Position numbers and translations under genes: made by a program. This document shows, piece after piece, positions 8,021-14,849 of a stretch of DNA of 22,951 nt (position 1 is the stretch's first letter; each line of letters begins with the position of its first letter). The DNA comes from a virus. The DNA is taken from positions 1 through 22,951 of IMG/VR virus record IMGVR_UViG_3300043467_000379; one strand, given 5' to 3'. The notes below the pieces were generated by a model, which saw nothing but the letters and a program-made list of their open reading frames with translations, did no database searches and had not been told where the DNA came from.

Positions 8021-8078
8021 GCGCTGAATAAATTCTTAATACACGAGATGATTGGCATAGAATTTTAACGGAGGTTAT

Positions 8079-9134
8079 GTGGCTACGATTGCAAGCCTAG
8101 CGGATCGATTACGGTCTGAAATTGGCGATATCCCAAAGTCTTTTGTTTATCAGTTTACCGCTGATGGAACTACTAACCGATACCTAATTCCTTACTCCCC
8201 TTTAGATGGATTAAATCTAATATGTAACGTAAATGGAGTAGATGTATCTGATGATGTAGAGGTTGAAGAAGCAACTGGTTATATTGTTTTTGATACGGTG
8301 CCTGCTGCAGATGCTGCAATAATTGTTGCTGGAAACTACTTTAGATACTTTACAACAACCGAAGTTCAATCTTACATAAGCACAGCGTTTTTAGAACACT
8401 CAGCCTTCCACACCGATGCCTACGGTCGCAGTGTTAGTCTGCAGAATATGCCTGCACTTGAAGAGTATCCCGTAGTTATTTACGCATCAACTCTAGCCCT
8501 CTATGCATTGGCTAATGATGCTGCTTTTGATATTAACGTCTTTGCTCCAGATGGTGTAACAATTCCAAGGTCTGAACGTTATCAACAATTAATGCAGATG
8601 ATTGAATCTAGAAAACAACAGTACAAAGAGTTGTGTTCCCAACTTGGTATTGGTCTTTATAAGATTGATGTCTTTAGTTTCCGTAGAATTTCTAAGACCA
8701 CTAATCACTACGTGCCAATCTTTCAACCACAAGAGATCGACGACCGCTCAGCCGCTACCCGTGTCCACTTGCCTACTCCTACCTATGGCAATGTGGAAAC
8801 TCCAGTATCAATTGTTACTCAGGACCTCTTTGTCTATGAAGGAGATGCCTACGAGTTTACTATCGTGCTTGATTTTGAAGTCGACACCTATACCGCAAAA
8901 GCAGATATTCTAGGAGTAGGTATTCCTGGAGTTATAACAACTTTTACAATTACATTTCCAGTAGTAGGTACGGCAGACGGAGCAGGACTTCGTACTCTAA
9001 AATTAGCACTCACTGGAACACAGACACGTATGTTACCTCGAACCTCTTACTATGATGTTCAGTTAACTAAAGACGGAGTCACCCAAACATACGTCAGAGG
9101 AAAGATATTTAAGACAGAAGAGGTAACAGAATGA
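8079..9134 (+). CDS. Virion structural protein with C-terminal Ig-like domain
   Basis: 351 residues. GTG at 8079 is the start, with GGAGG at 8070-8074. The nearby ATG at 8077 is in another frame and closes after seven codons. The N-terminal about 190 residues mix beta strands and helices (MATIASLADRLRSEIGDIP; later ALEEYPVVIYASTLALYALA and a helix RYQQLMQMIESRKQQY), reminiscent of head-tail connector or neck proteins. The C-terminal about 110 residues look like an Ig-like beta sandwich similar to BppU-type baseplate upper-protein domains: DLFVYEGDAYEFTIVLDFEV and, near the end, SYYDVQLTKDGVTQTYVRGKI. It opens a new transcription block after the terminator, and its stop overlaps the next gene (ATGA). 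The exact virion location is uncertain. Confidence 0.7.
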   Translation: MATIASLADRLRSEIGDIPKSFVYQFTADGTTNRYLIPYSPLDGLNLICNVNGVDVSDDVEVEEATGYIVFDTVPAADAAIIVAGNYFRYFTTTEVQSYISTAFLEHSAFHTDAYGRSVSLQNMPALEEYPVVIYASTLALYALANDAAFDINVFAPDGVTIPRSERYQQLMQMIESRKQQYKELCSQLGIGLYKIDVFSFRRISKTTNHYVPIFQPQEIDDRSAATRVHLPTPTYGNVETPVSIVTQDLFVYEGDAYEFTIVLDFEVDTYTAKADILGVGIPGVITTFTITFPVVGTADGAGLRTLKLALTGTQTRMLPRTSYYDVQLTKDGVTQTYVRGKIFKTEEVTE

Positions 9135-9445
9135 GTCAGTACGTAAGACCAGGAACTACTGTTCCAATTGTAGTAAATGACGTAATCTTAATAACTACAC
9201 CCTCTGGTACTCAAGACTTTGGAACAACTAGCGGTGCACTAGAGCCACAGGCATTAGCGTATGAACATACTCAAGGATCAGTTAGTGCTTCTTGGGTAAT
9301 AACTCATAATTTAGGCTTTAAGCCTAACGTTACAGTTGTAGACTCTGGGGGTACAATATATGAAGGTGAAATAACATACACGAATTCGAACTCACTTACG
9401 GTCTCGTTCTCTCAAGCCTTTTCAGGAAAAGCGTATTTATCTTAA
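9131..9445 (+). CDS. Small fibre/tail protein with ITHNLG beta domain
   Basis: 104 residues, start overlapping the preceding stop (ATGA), with GAAGAGG upstream. The C-terminal about 60 residues form a compact beta module with the pattern WVITHNLGFKPNVTVVDSGG, then YEGEITYTNSN and an end in SGKAYLS. I associate such modules with tips or ends of phage tail fibres. The C-terminus of the next protein (residues about 622-693) is a divergent copy with the same ITHNLG core. The N-terminal 40 residues are an unassigned extended segment. It is probably a fibre accessory or tip component in the fibre operon. Confidence 0.72.
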   Translation: MSQYVRPGTTVPIVVNDVILITTPSGTQDFGTTSGALEPQALAYEHTQGSVSASWVITHNLGFKPNVTVVDSGGTIYEGEITYTNSNSLTVSFSQAFSGKAYLS

Positions 9446-9458
9446 GGAGATAATGTAA

Positions 9459-11540
9459 ATGGCCCGTAAGTTTTTAACCCCAATTGATTTAAACAAATTA
9501 GAATTACAAAATGCAAGAATACAAAACTTAGCCACTGCTCCAGCAGACCCTACAGTTGGTCAAATTTATTATGACACAGTACTGGGATACTTACGCACTT
9601 GGAGCGGTTCTGCATGGCAAGCAGCAGGCACACAAGGAACTACTGGTGCTCAAGGAGCAACTGGTGCTGGTACTCAAGGAGTTCAAGGAACTGTTGGTGC
9701 TCAAGGAACAGTAGGTTCTCAAGGAGCAGTCGGTACTCAAGGCACCGAAGGTGCACAAGGAACTGTTGGTGCTCAAGGCACAGTAGGTGCTCAAGGAGCA
9801 GTTGGTACTCAAGGTACTGAGGGAACACAAGGAACTGTTGGTTCTCAAGGAACTCAGGGAACACTGGGTTCTCAAGGTACACAAGGAACTGTTGGTTCTC
9901 AGGGCACTCAAGGAACATTAGGAGCGCAAGGAACAGTAGGTTCTCAAGGCACTGATGGAACTCAAGGAACATTAGGTTCTCAAGGAACTGACGGTGCACA
10001 AGGTACTCAAGGAACTGTAGGTTCACAGGGTGTACAAGGTACTCTTGGAGCACAAGGTGCTGAAGGTTCATTTGGTGGTATTACAGTTGGATACACATTC
10101 AGTACTAGCACAACTATGTCAGACCCAGGCGATAATTTTGCTCGTTTTAATAATGCTACATTAGCCTCAGCAACCATTTTTGCATTGGATGATAATCCTT
10201 CTGATGGTAACTATGATGTTTCTAATTTCTTAACCACTATTGATGATTCAACATCTACAATCAAGGGTCACGTAAAAGTATCTAAGAAAAATGATATTTC
10301 TACTTTTGCTCTTTATACAATTTCTGGTGTTACAGATGAATCACCAAATTGGTTTAGTGTTAACGTTGCTTATGTTTCTGGTAACGGAACCTTTAGCAAT
10401 AACGATGAACTTTTATTTACATTTGCTCGTACTGGTGATGCTGGTGCTACTGGTTCTCAAGGAACACAAGGAACACTGGGTGCACAAGGCACGGTAGGTG
10501 CACAAGGTACTCAAGGAACTCTAGGCTCCCAAGGCACAGTAGGTGCACAGGGAACACAGGGAACAGTTGGATCTCAAGGAACCCAAGGAACTGATGGAGC
10601 CCAAGGAGCAGTTGGTTCTCAAGGCACACAAGGAACTGAAGGTGCTCAAGGAGTTCAAGGAACTGTTGGTTCTCAAGGAACTCAAGGAACTCTAGGTACT
10701 CAAGGTACTGATGGAGCCCAAGGCACAGTAGGTGCACAGGGAACAGTCGGTGCTCAAGGTGCTGTAGGTACCCAAGGTACTCTTGGTTCTCAAGGTACTG
10801 ATGGTACTCAAGGTACTCAAGGTACGTTAGGTTCTCAAGGAACTGTAGGTGCTCAAGGCACAGTAGGTGCTCAAGGCACAGTGGGTTCACAAGGAACTGT
10901 AGGTTCTCAAGGAACTGAAGGTGCTCAAGGTACTCAAGGCACAGTAGGTGCACAGGGAACTGTTGGTGCACAAGGTACATCTGGTCTTGATGGAGATAAG
11001 TACTCCACAACCTCTACAACATCATTTACATTAGGAACTTCTGGTTCTCAAACAATTACGGTTACAGATCTAGCAGTTGATTACTCTGTTGGTCAAGACA
11101 TCACTGTTGCATATGATGTCTCTAACATTCAATACGGTACTGTAAGTTCTTACAACCCTGGAACTGGCGCCCTTGCATTTAATAAAACCAGCAAAGTTGG
11201 TACTGGAACATACGCTTCATGGACAGTAAATCTATCTGGTGCTGTCGGTGTTGCTGGTGCTCAAGGAACTACTGGCGCCCAAGGAACAGAGGGTGCTCAA
11301 GGTACCTCTGGTCAACTTGGAACTCACGCAGAGACTATTACTCCAGTATCTCCATATTCAGCAACAACTTTCACAATTACACACAATCTTGGAACACGAG
11401 ATGTGTTAGTAACTGTACAAGATGCTACTTATAACGAGGTAGTTACTGATGTAATTGCATCAACTACATCTGCTGTAACTATCGGATTTGCAGTGGCTCC
11501 ACAATCAGGTGAAACTTATCGGGTCGTAGTAAAGGCTTAA
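9459..11540 (+). CDS. Collagen-like tail fibre protein, long
   Basis: 693 residues, start with AAGGAG at 9444-9449. Order: residues 1-56 are an attachment-type segment with VGQIYYDTVLGYLRTWSGSAW. Residues 57-204 are collagen-like Gly-X-Y repeats. Residues 205-326 are a globular beta domain (starts FGGITVGYTF). Residues 326-509 are a second collagen-like rod. Residues 510-592 are another beta domain, 593-621 a short rod, and 622-693 a C-terminal ITHNLG-type tip. The triplets are mostly [18 protein letters not shown] and GTE, so they are Thr/Gln-rich and contain no proline. Collagen-like fibres are trimeric and bind host surfaces. The internal globular domain is clearly paralogous to one in the 400-residue fibre downstream. 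Highly repetitive DNA makes this gene prone to slippage and assembly errors. Confidence 0.92.
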   Translation: MARKFLTPIDLNKLELQNARIQNLATAPADPTVGQIYYDTVLGYLRTWSGSAWQAAGTQGTTGAQGATGAGTQGVQGTVGAQGTVGSQGAVGTQGTEGAQGTVGAQGTVGAQGAVGTQGTEGTQGTVGSQGTQGTLGSQGTQGTVGSQGTQGTLGAQGTVGSQGTDGTQGTLGSQGTDGAQGTQGTVGSQGVQGTLGAQGAEGSFGGITVGYTFSTSTTMSDPGDNFARFNNATLASATIFALDDNPSDGNYDVSNFLTTIDDSTSTIKGHVKVSKKNDISTFALYTISGVTDESPNWFSVNVAYVSGNGTFSNNDELLFTFARTGDAGATGSQGTQGTLGAQGTVGAQGTQGTLGSQGTVGAQGTQGTVGSQGTQGTDGAQGAVGSQGTQGTEGAQGVQGTVGSQGTQGTLGTQGTDGAQGTVGAQGTVGAQGAVGTQGTLGSQGTDGTQGTQGTLGSQGTVGAQGTVGAQGTVGSQGTVGSQGTEGAQGTQGTVGAQGTVGAQGTSGLDGDKYSTTSTTSFTLGTSGSQTITVTDLAVDYSVGQDITVAYDVSNIQYGTVSSYNPGTGALAFNKTSKVGTGTYASWTVNLSGAVGVAGAQGTTGAQGTEGAQGTSGQLGTHAETITPVSPYSATTFTITHNLGTRDVLVTVQDATYNEVVTDVIASTTSAVTIGFAVAPQSGETYRVVVKA
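9627..10070 (+). repeat. Collagen-like Gly-X-Y coding repeats, first rod
   Basis: About 49 Gly-X-Y triplets encoded by degenerate 9- and 18-base units built on CAAGGAACT and GGTGCT/GGTTCT. The triplet register is broken once at residues 64-73 ([10 protein letters not shown]), where one residue is missing. The same interrupted motif occurs in the downstream fibre. Confidence 0.9.
10434..10985 (+). repeat. Collagen-like Gly-X-Y coding repeats, second rod
   Basis: About 61 consecutive Gly-X-Y triplets, the longest rod in the window, with no proline or lysine. Two stretches are identical in DNA sequence to the downstream fibre gene: 10560-10591 matches 12809-12840, and 10762-10789 matches 12858-12885. 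Confidence 0.9.
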
Positions 11541-11543
11541 TAC

Positions 11544-11825
11544 GTGAGTAAAAGAGCCCTCGTACCTATCAACGTACTTGCCGTAGGAACTCAACCTACA
11601 GGTAGGTACGTTGGAGATATCTATTACAATACAGAAGCAAGAAATGTCTATGTATTTGATGGGGTTGAGTGGCTTGAAATTACAACAAACGTTTCTGCAG
11701 ATATAGTTGAGGGTGGGGATGAAGTTGATGGTTCTGACACCGTAACAGGTGTAGCCGATGGAGGAGACGAAGCAGGTGGCAGTGATGTATACACAAGTTC
11801 CTATGATGGTGGAGGAGTAGTCTAA
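11544..11825 (+). CDS. Small tail protein related to the fibre N-terminus
   Basis: 93 residues from GTG 11544, four bases after the long fibre stops. No strong ribosome binding site is visible, so coupling to the upstream gene is likely. Residues about 5-45 ([41 protein letters not shown]) resemble the first 55 residues of the long fibre, sharing a leading FLTPI/LVPI strand, GD/GQ-IYY, a short hairpin and a G/S-x-x-W ending. The C-terminal half is low-complexity and acidic ([23 protein letters not shown]). This may be a stand-alone attachment domain or a connector between fibres. Its stop overlaps the next start (TAATG). Confidence 0.68.
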   Translation: MSKRALVPINVLAVGTQPTGRYVGDIYYNTEARNVYVFDGVEWLEITTNVSADIVEGGDEVDGSDTVTGVADGGDEAGGSDVYTSSYDGGGVV

Positions 11826-13027
11826 TGTCAGTAACAATCAAACTTCGTAGAGGTACTGCATCGCAATGGACATCAAATAATCCAACACTTGCTGCTGGTG
11901 AAGTAGGAACAGAGACAGATACTGGTAAATTTAAAGTTGGTAACGGATCAACTGCTTGGAACTCTCTTGCATATGGTGGTCTTCAAGGTATTCAAGGTGT
12001 TCAAGGAGTACAAGGTGTACAGGGCACTCAAGGAGTACAAGGTGTACAAGGCGTACAAGGCGTACAAGGCGTACAGGGTGTACAAGGATTGCAAGGGACT
12101 GTTGGTGCACAAGGTGCTGATGGAACTCAGGGAACTCAGGGAACTCAAGGTACTTTAGGATCTCAAGGAACTCAAGGCACTCAGGGCACGCAGGGAACTG
12201 ATGGAACTCAAGGTACTCAAGGAACTCAAGGAACTCAAGGCACTCAAGGAACTCAAGGCACTCAGGGCACTCAGGGCACGCAGGGAACTGATGGAACTCA
12301 AGGTACTTTAGGATCTCAAGGAACTCAGGGAACTCAAGGCACTCAAGGAACACTTGGAACTCAGGGTGCTACAGGAAACTTTGGTGGAGAAACTCATGAA
12401 TATAATTTCTTAACTAATACAGAAAATACTGATCCAGGTAGTGGAAATTTAAAATTTAATAATGCAACTATCTCTAGTGCAACTGCGTTGTACATAGACA
12501 ACCTTGATTTTGCTTCAAATGACATTTCACAACTACTACAAACAATTGATGACTCAACCTCTGGAATTAAAGGAACTATCAAGTTTACCGAAGTTGGAGA
12601 CGCAAACAGTTTTGCATTCTTTCAAATTACTGGTGCTCATACGCACGAAAGTGGTGGAGCATACTTTAACGTCCCAGTTGCTCATGTAACAGGAACTCTG
12701 TCAGTCATTAATAATGACAATGTATACGTAACCTTTGCTCGTGTTGGTGACAAGGGTGATACAGGCGCTCAAGGAACTCAGGGCGTTCAAGGAGTACAGG
12801 GCGTTCAAGGAACAGTTGGATCTCAAGGAACCCAAGGAACCGATGGAACCCAAGGAACTGTAGGTACCCAAGGTACTCTTGGTTCACAAGGTACTGATGG
12901 AACTCAAGGAGCAACTGGTGCTGGTACTCAAGGAACACAAGGAACAATTGGATCACAGGGAACTGCAGGCACTTCGCCATCAGGCAGTGCTACTGTTGCT
13001 GATGTCTTAATGCTAGGTGGAATGTAA
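11825..13027 (+). CDS. Collagen-like tail fibre protein with Mtd-type N-terminus
   Basis: 400 residues. Residues 1-52 ([20 protein letters not shown], then [20 protein letters not shown] and [11 protein letters not shown]) match the small N-terminal domain of phage major tropism determinant and similar fibre proteins, which anchors the fibre or aids trimerisation. Residues 52-186 are Gly-X-Y repeats, initially GVQ and then GTQ. Residues 186-307 are a globular beta domain paralogous to residues 205-326 of the long fibre (shared FNNAT, TIDDST, IKG and FAR landmarks). Residues 307-383 are repeats again. The protein then ends abruptly with [13 protein letters not shown], with no folded tip domain. 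Its stop codon touches the stop of the opposite-strand operon. Distal truncation is possible. Confidence 0.9.
   Translation: MSVTIKLRRGTASQWTSNNPTLAAGEVGTETDTGKFKVGNGSTAWNSLAYGGLQGIQGVQGVQGVQGTQGVQGVQGVQGVQGVQGVQGLQGTVGAQGADGTQGTQGTQGTLGSQGTQGTQGTQGTDGTQGTQGTQGTQGTQGTQGTQGTQGTQGTDGTQGTLGSQGTQGTQGTQGTLGTQGATGNFGGETHEYNFLTNTENTDPGSGNLKFNNATISSATALYIDNLDFASNDISQLLQTIDDSTSGIKGTIKFTEVGDANSFAFFQITGAHTHESGGAYFNVPVAHVTGTLSVINNDNVYVTFARVGDKGDTGAQGTQGVQGVQGVQGTVGSQGTQGTDGTQGTVGTQGTLGSQGTDGTQGATGAGTQGTQGTIGSQGTAGTSPSGSATVADVLMLGGM
11978..12382 (+). repeat. Collagen-like repeats with exact internal duplications
   Basis: About 45 triplets. Exact 9-base tandem units occur near 12048-12075 (GGCGTACAA). A 42-base block at 12176-12217 is repeated identically at 12266-12307 (90-base offset). 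A 33-base block at 12142-12174 is repeated at 12295-12327 (153-base offset). Both offsets are multiples of 9, so the Gly-X-Y register and reading frame are kept. Confidence 0.9.
12743..12973 (+). repeat. Collagen-like repeats, distal rod of second fibre
   Basis: About 25 triplets following the globular domain, including the same register break ([10 protein letters not shown]) as the long fibre. It includes the two segments identical to the long-fibre gene (12809-12840 and 12858-12885). The only charged start is [10 protein letters not shown]. Confidence 0.85.
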
Positions 13028-13759
13028 CTAAAAAAGTTCTGTACTACCGTTATGTATCTGGCTGTACTGCGCTGCTTCTTGTAAAAACTTTATAGGTTTA
13101 TATATCTGCGGTTTTACCGTAAACGTATTAAACTTTATTTGGTTTTCTTCTTGTTTCATTCTAAAGTTAAAAATATACCAATCTATAGGGCAATTAATTC
13201 CTTTAGATTCAACATCCTTTATTGCTTTTTCTGCACCACGTCTGCTTACAGCATATCCTGCACACGACCACTGTTGATATGAAAGACATATATAGTCTTG
13301 ATACACATCGTGTTCTAAAGGATTGTAAGCAAACAAAGAATCATCAGGAACAAAAAATGAAAAGAAGTCCCAGACAGGCATAAGTTCACTCATATAAATA
13401 TTTGCAATATTTTTAAAATTTCTACTTATTACTATGTCATCTTCAAAAATAATTAATGTGTCGTATTTAGATTCTAAAAACTTTTTATACGCCAAGTAAT
13501 TACTTGCCCAAACTCCTACAACTCCAGAACTTGGTGGGAAGGTCTCTCCTGGCTTACAGAAGTCGGTAACAGTGTTTACTTTAAATTCAGGTTTCTTACT
13601 TAAGAACTCTGTTGCTTTTTCGGTTGTATTTAAATACACGGTCTCAGAACCAAGACGAGGCAAGAATGACATAGATTTTAAAATGCCTTCGTAAGATTTG
13701 TTCCTTAATTCATTTCCAGTATCAGTATGAAAGACCTCAAAGCAGGCGTTATCTAGCAC
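13028..13759 (-). CDS. Glycosyltransferase, family 25-like
   Basis: 243 residues, last gene of the minus-strand operon. It starts at GTG 13759, overlapping the methyltransferase stop. Features match the GT25 family (lipooligosaccharide and procollagen galactosyltransferases). There is an early ELRNKSYEGILKSM segment, then GVWASNYLAYKKFLESKYDT leading to the acidic metal/nucleotide-binding motif IIFEDDI at residues 103-109. CAGYAVSRRGAEKAI follows at 166-180 and a PIDWYIF motif at 191-197. The length is normal for a GT25 domain. It probably transfers a hexose from a nucleotide sugar. The acceptor could be host surface glycan or phage fibre protein and cannot be read from sequence. Its stop abuts the fibre stop with no spacer. 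Confidence 0.82.
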   Translation of the reverse strand: MLDNACFEVFHTDTGNELRNKSYEGILKSMSFLPRLGSETVYLNTTEKATEFLSKKPEFKVNTVTDFCKPGETFPPSSGVVGVWASNYLAYKKFLESKYDTLIIFEDDIVISRNFKNIANIYMSELMPVWDFFSFFVPDDSLFAYNPLEHDVYQDYICLSYQQWSCAGYAVSRRGAEKAIKDVESKGINCPIDWYIFNFRMKQEENQIKFNTFTVKPQIYKPIKFLQEAAQYSQIHNGSTELF

Positions 13760-14286
13760 TTCTCAATCCATACCTGATAACCAGACTCAATCATTGTGTA
13801 CTCGCCCTTACAGAGGTTAAGAACGCAATCCACGCCCCTCTTAGGCTCTCTGTACTCTCCTCCGCCATAATTCCAGAGGTAGTCATCAAATGCCATCACC
13901 CCACCTGATTCCAGGTGCCTAAAGCCATTCAAGCCATCTATAGCGGTCTGCAGAGCGGTGTGGTCGCCATCTATGTATATGAAGTTATATGAACTAGCGC
14001 CCTTTAAGAAGAACTCATCACTGGTCATCTTGTGCTTTAAGATTCTTCCATCCTTTGGGAATCTTGAATCGTAGTAAGCCTCTACTGAAACAAAATCCAA
14101 AGATTCATGGGCGACTTCTTCGCTACCCTCCCACGTATCCACATCATCTAGATATTCGATCTCTCGATTATTAAGGAGCCACTGCGTGGCGTCTCCTGTG
14201 TAGGTGCCGATCTGCAGTGCACGAAGTGGAACACTTGGCACATGTCTGAAGTACTTCTCTACATCTTTAAACCAATTAGGAAACAT
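13753..14286 (-). CDS. Class I SAM-dependent methyltransferase
   Basis: 177 residues, start overlapping the TPR gene's stop (TAATG). It resembles the Methyltransf_24 group often found in surface-glycan clusters. Motif I, which binds S-adenosylmethionine, is ALQIGTYTGDATQWLL at residues 23-38. The acidic residue after strand 2 is in DVDTWEG (48-54). The YIDGDHT segment (104-110) and GGVMAFDDYLW (128-138) follow as in that family. The substrate is probably a sugar or glycan, judging by neighbours. The compact size suggests a stand-alone catalytic domain. A DNA methyltransferase is unlikely, since no NPPY/DPPY or PC motif is present. Confidence 0.82.
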   Translation of the reverse strand: MFPNWFKDVEKYFRHVPSVPLRALQIGTYTGDATQWLLNNREIEYLDDVDTWEGSEEVAHESLDFVSVEAYYDSRFPKDGRILKHKMTSDEFFLKGASSYNFIYIDGDHTALQTAIDGLNGFRHLESGGVMAFDDYLWNYGGGEYREPKRGVDCVLNLCKGEYTMIESGYQVWIEKC

Positions 14287-14849
14287 TAGTTGAACAACTT
14301 CATATTGTTAAGACATCCATTCACATACTCTTGAGACATCTCATAATTATCTAACAGATGTTCAAACAGAATCTTACTCTCATCTCTACGCCCAATCCAC
14401 CAACCAGCAACAGCCTTCTCAAATAGTAAACAGTATGAGCCGTTGTATTCAACATACCCTGGCAGTGGCTGATTATAGGTAGTAGTAGCAAACAACAGAC
14501 CTAGTTCAGCATAGGTATAGCACTCTTGGTACTCCTTATTTCGTTCTTTAATTCTACAGAGCAAAAAGTATGCCTCTGGTCTATTTGGTAGATAAGTAAT
14601 AGCCTGCATGATGTTGTTGTATATGGTTCGATTTCTATCTCCTTGAGCACCCCAACACAACGCCATCTTTAACAGAGAGGTGTAGGTAATTAGAGGGTGT
14701 GTTTTATACCCATACTCAGCAGCCCTTAAATAAAATCCAGCAGCCGATGCGTATTGCAGTTGTTCTTCGTAGGCGATAGCAAGATTAAAATTATTCTCAA
14801 CATCAACTGGATTCTCAGCCAGTTTTAAAGTCAACTCTTTAACGTCCAT
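14286..14849 (-). CDS. TPR-repeat protein of glycan cassette
   Basis: 187 residues, nearly all helical. It opens with a helix pair NPVDVENNFNLAIAYEEQLQ / YASAAGFYLRAAEYG that follows the TPR pattern (small residues at 8 and 20, AEY at the end of helix B). Further pairs follow: NRTIYNNIMQAITYLPNRPE / AYFLLCRIKERNKEYQECY, then another around the FEKAVAGWWIGRRDE segment. TPR proteins next to glycosyltransferases often scaffold the enzymes or recognise protein acceptors. There are no catalytic motifs. It overlaps both neighbours (11 bases with the upstream gene), so the operon is translationally coupled. Confidence 0.78.
   Translation of the reverse strand: MDVKELTLKLAENPVDVENNFNLAIAYEEQLQYASAAGFYLRAAEYGYKTHPLITYTSLLKMALCWGAQGDRNRTIYNNIMQAITYLPNRPEAYFLLCRIKERNKEYQECYTYAELGLLFATTTYNQPLPGYVEYNGSYCLLFEKAVAGWWIGRRDESKILFEHLLDNYEMSQEYVNGCLNNMKLFN

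Noticed and set aside
9453-9458. ATG-TAA two-codon minimal frame between the AAGGAG site and the long fibre start, considered as a regulatory leader.
   Set aside because: Such start-stop pairs occur by chance in AT-rich leaders, and the spacing of AAGGAG (9 bases) suits ATG 9459. There is no further evidence of regulation.
9591-11010. Long antisense open frames (about 106, 143 and 187 codons) opposite the collagen-like repeats of the long fibre, and similar ones near 11931-12353.
   Set aside because: They arise because CAAGGAACT-type repeats lack stops on the reverse strand. The products are low-complexity Leu/Ser/Cys/Glu strings, have no ribosome binding sites, and mirror a clearly coding strand.
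9640-12980. Tandem repeats considered as a CRISPR array or a structural DNA repeat.
   Set aside because: Units are 9-18 bases, degenerate, always in register with Gly-X-Y codons, and have no unique spacers. They are protein-coding collagen-like repeats.
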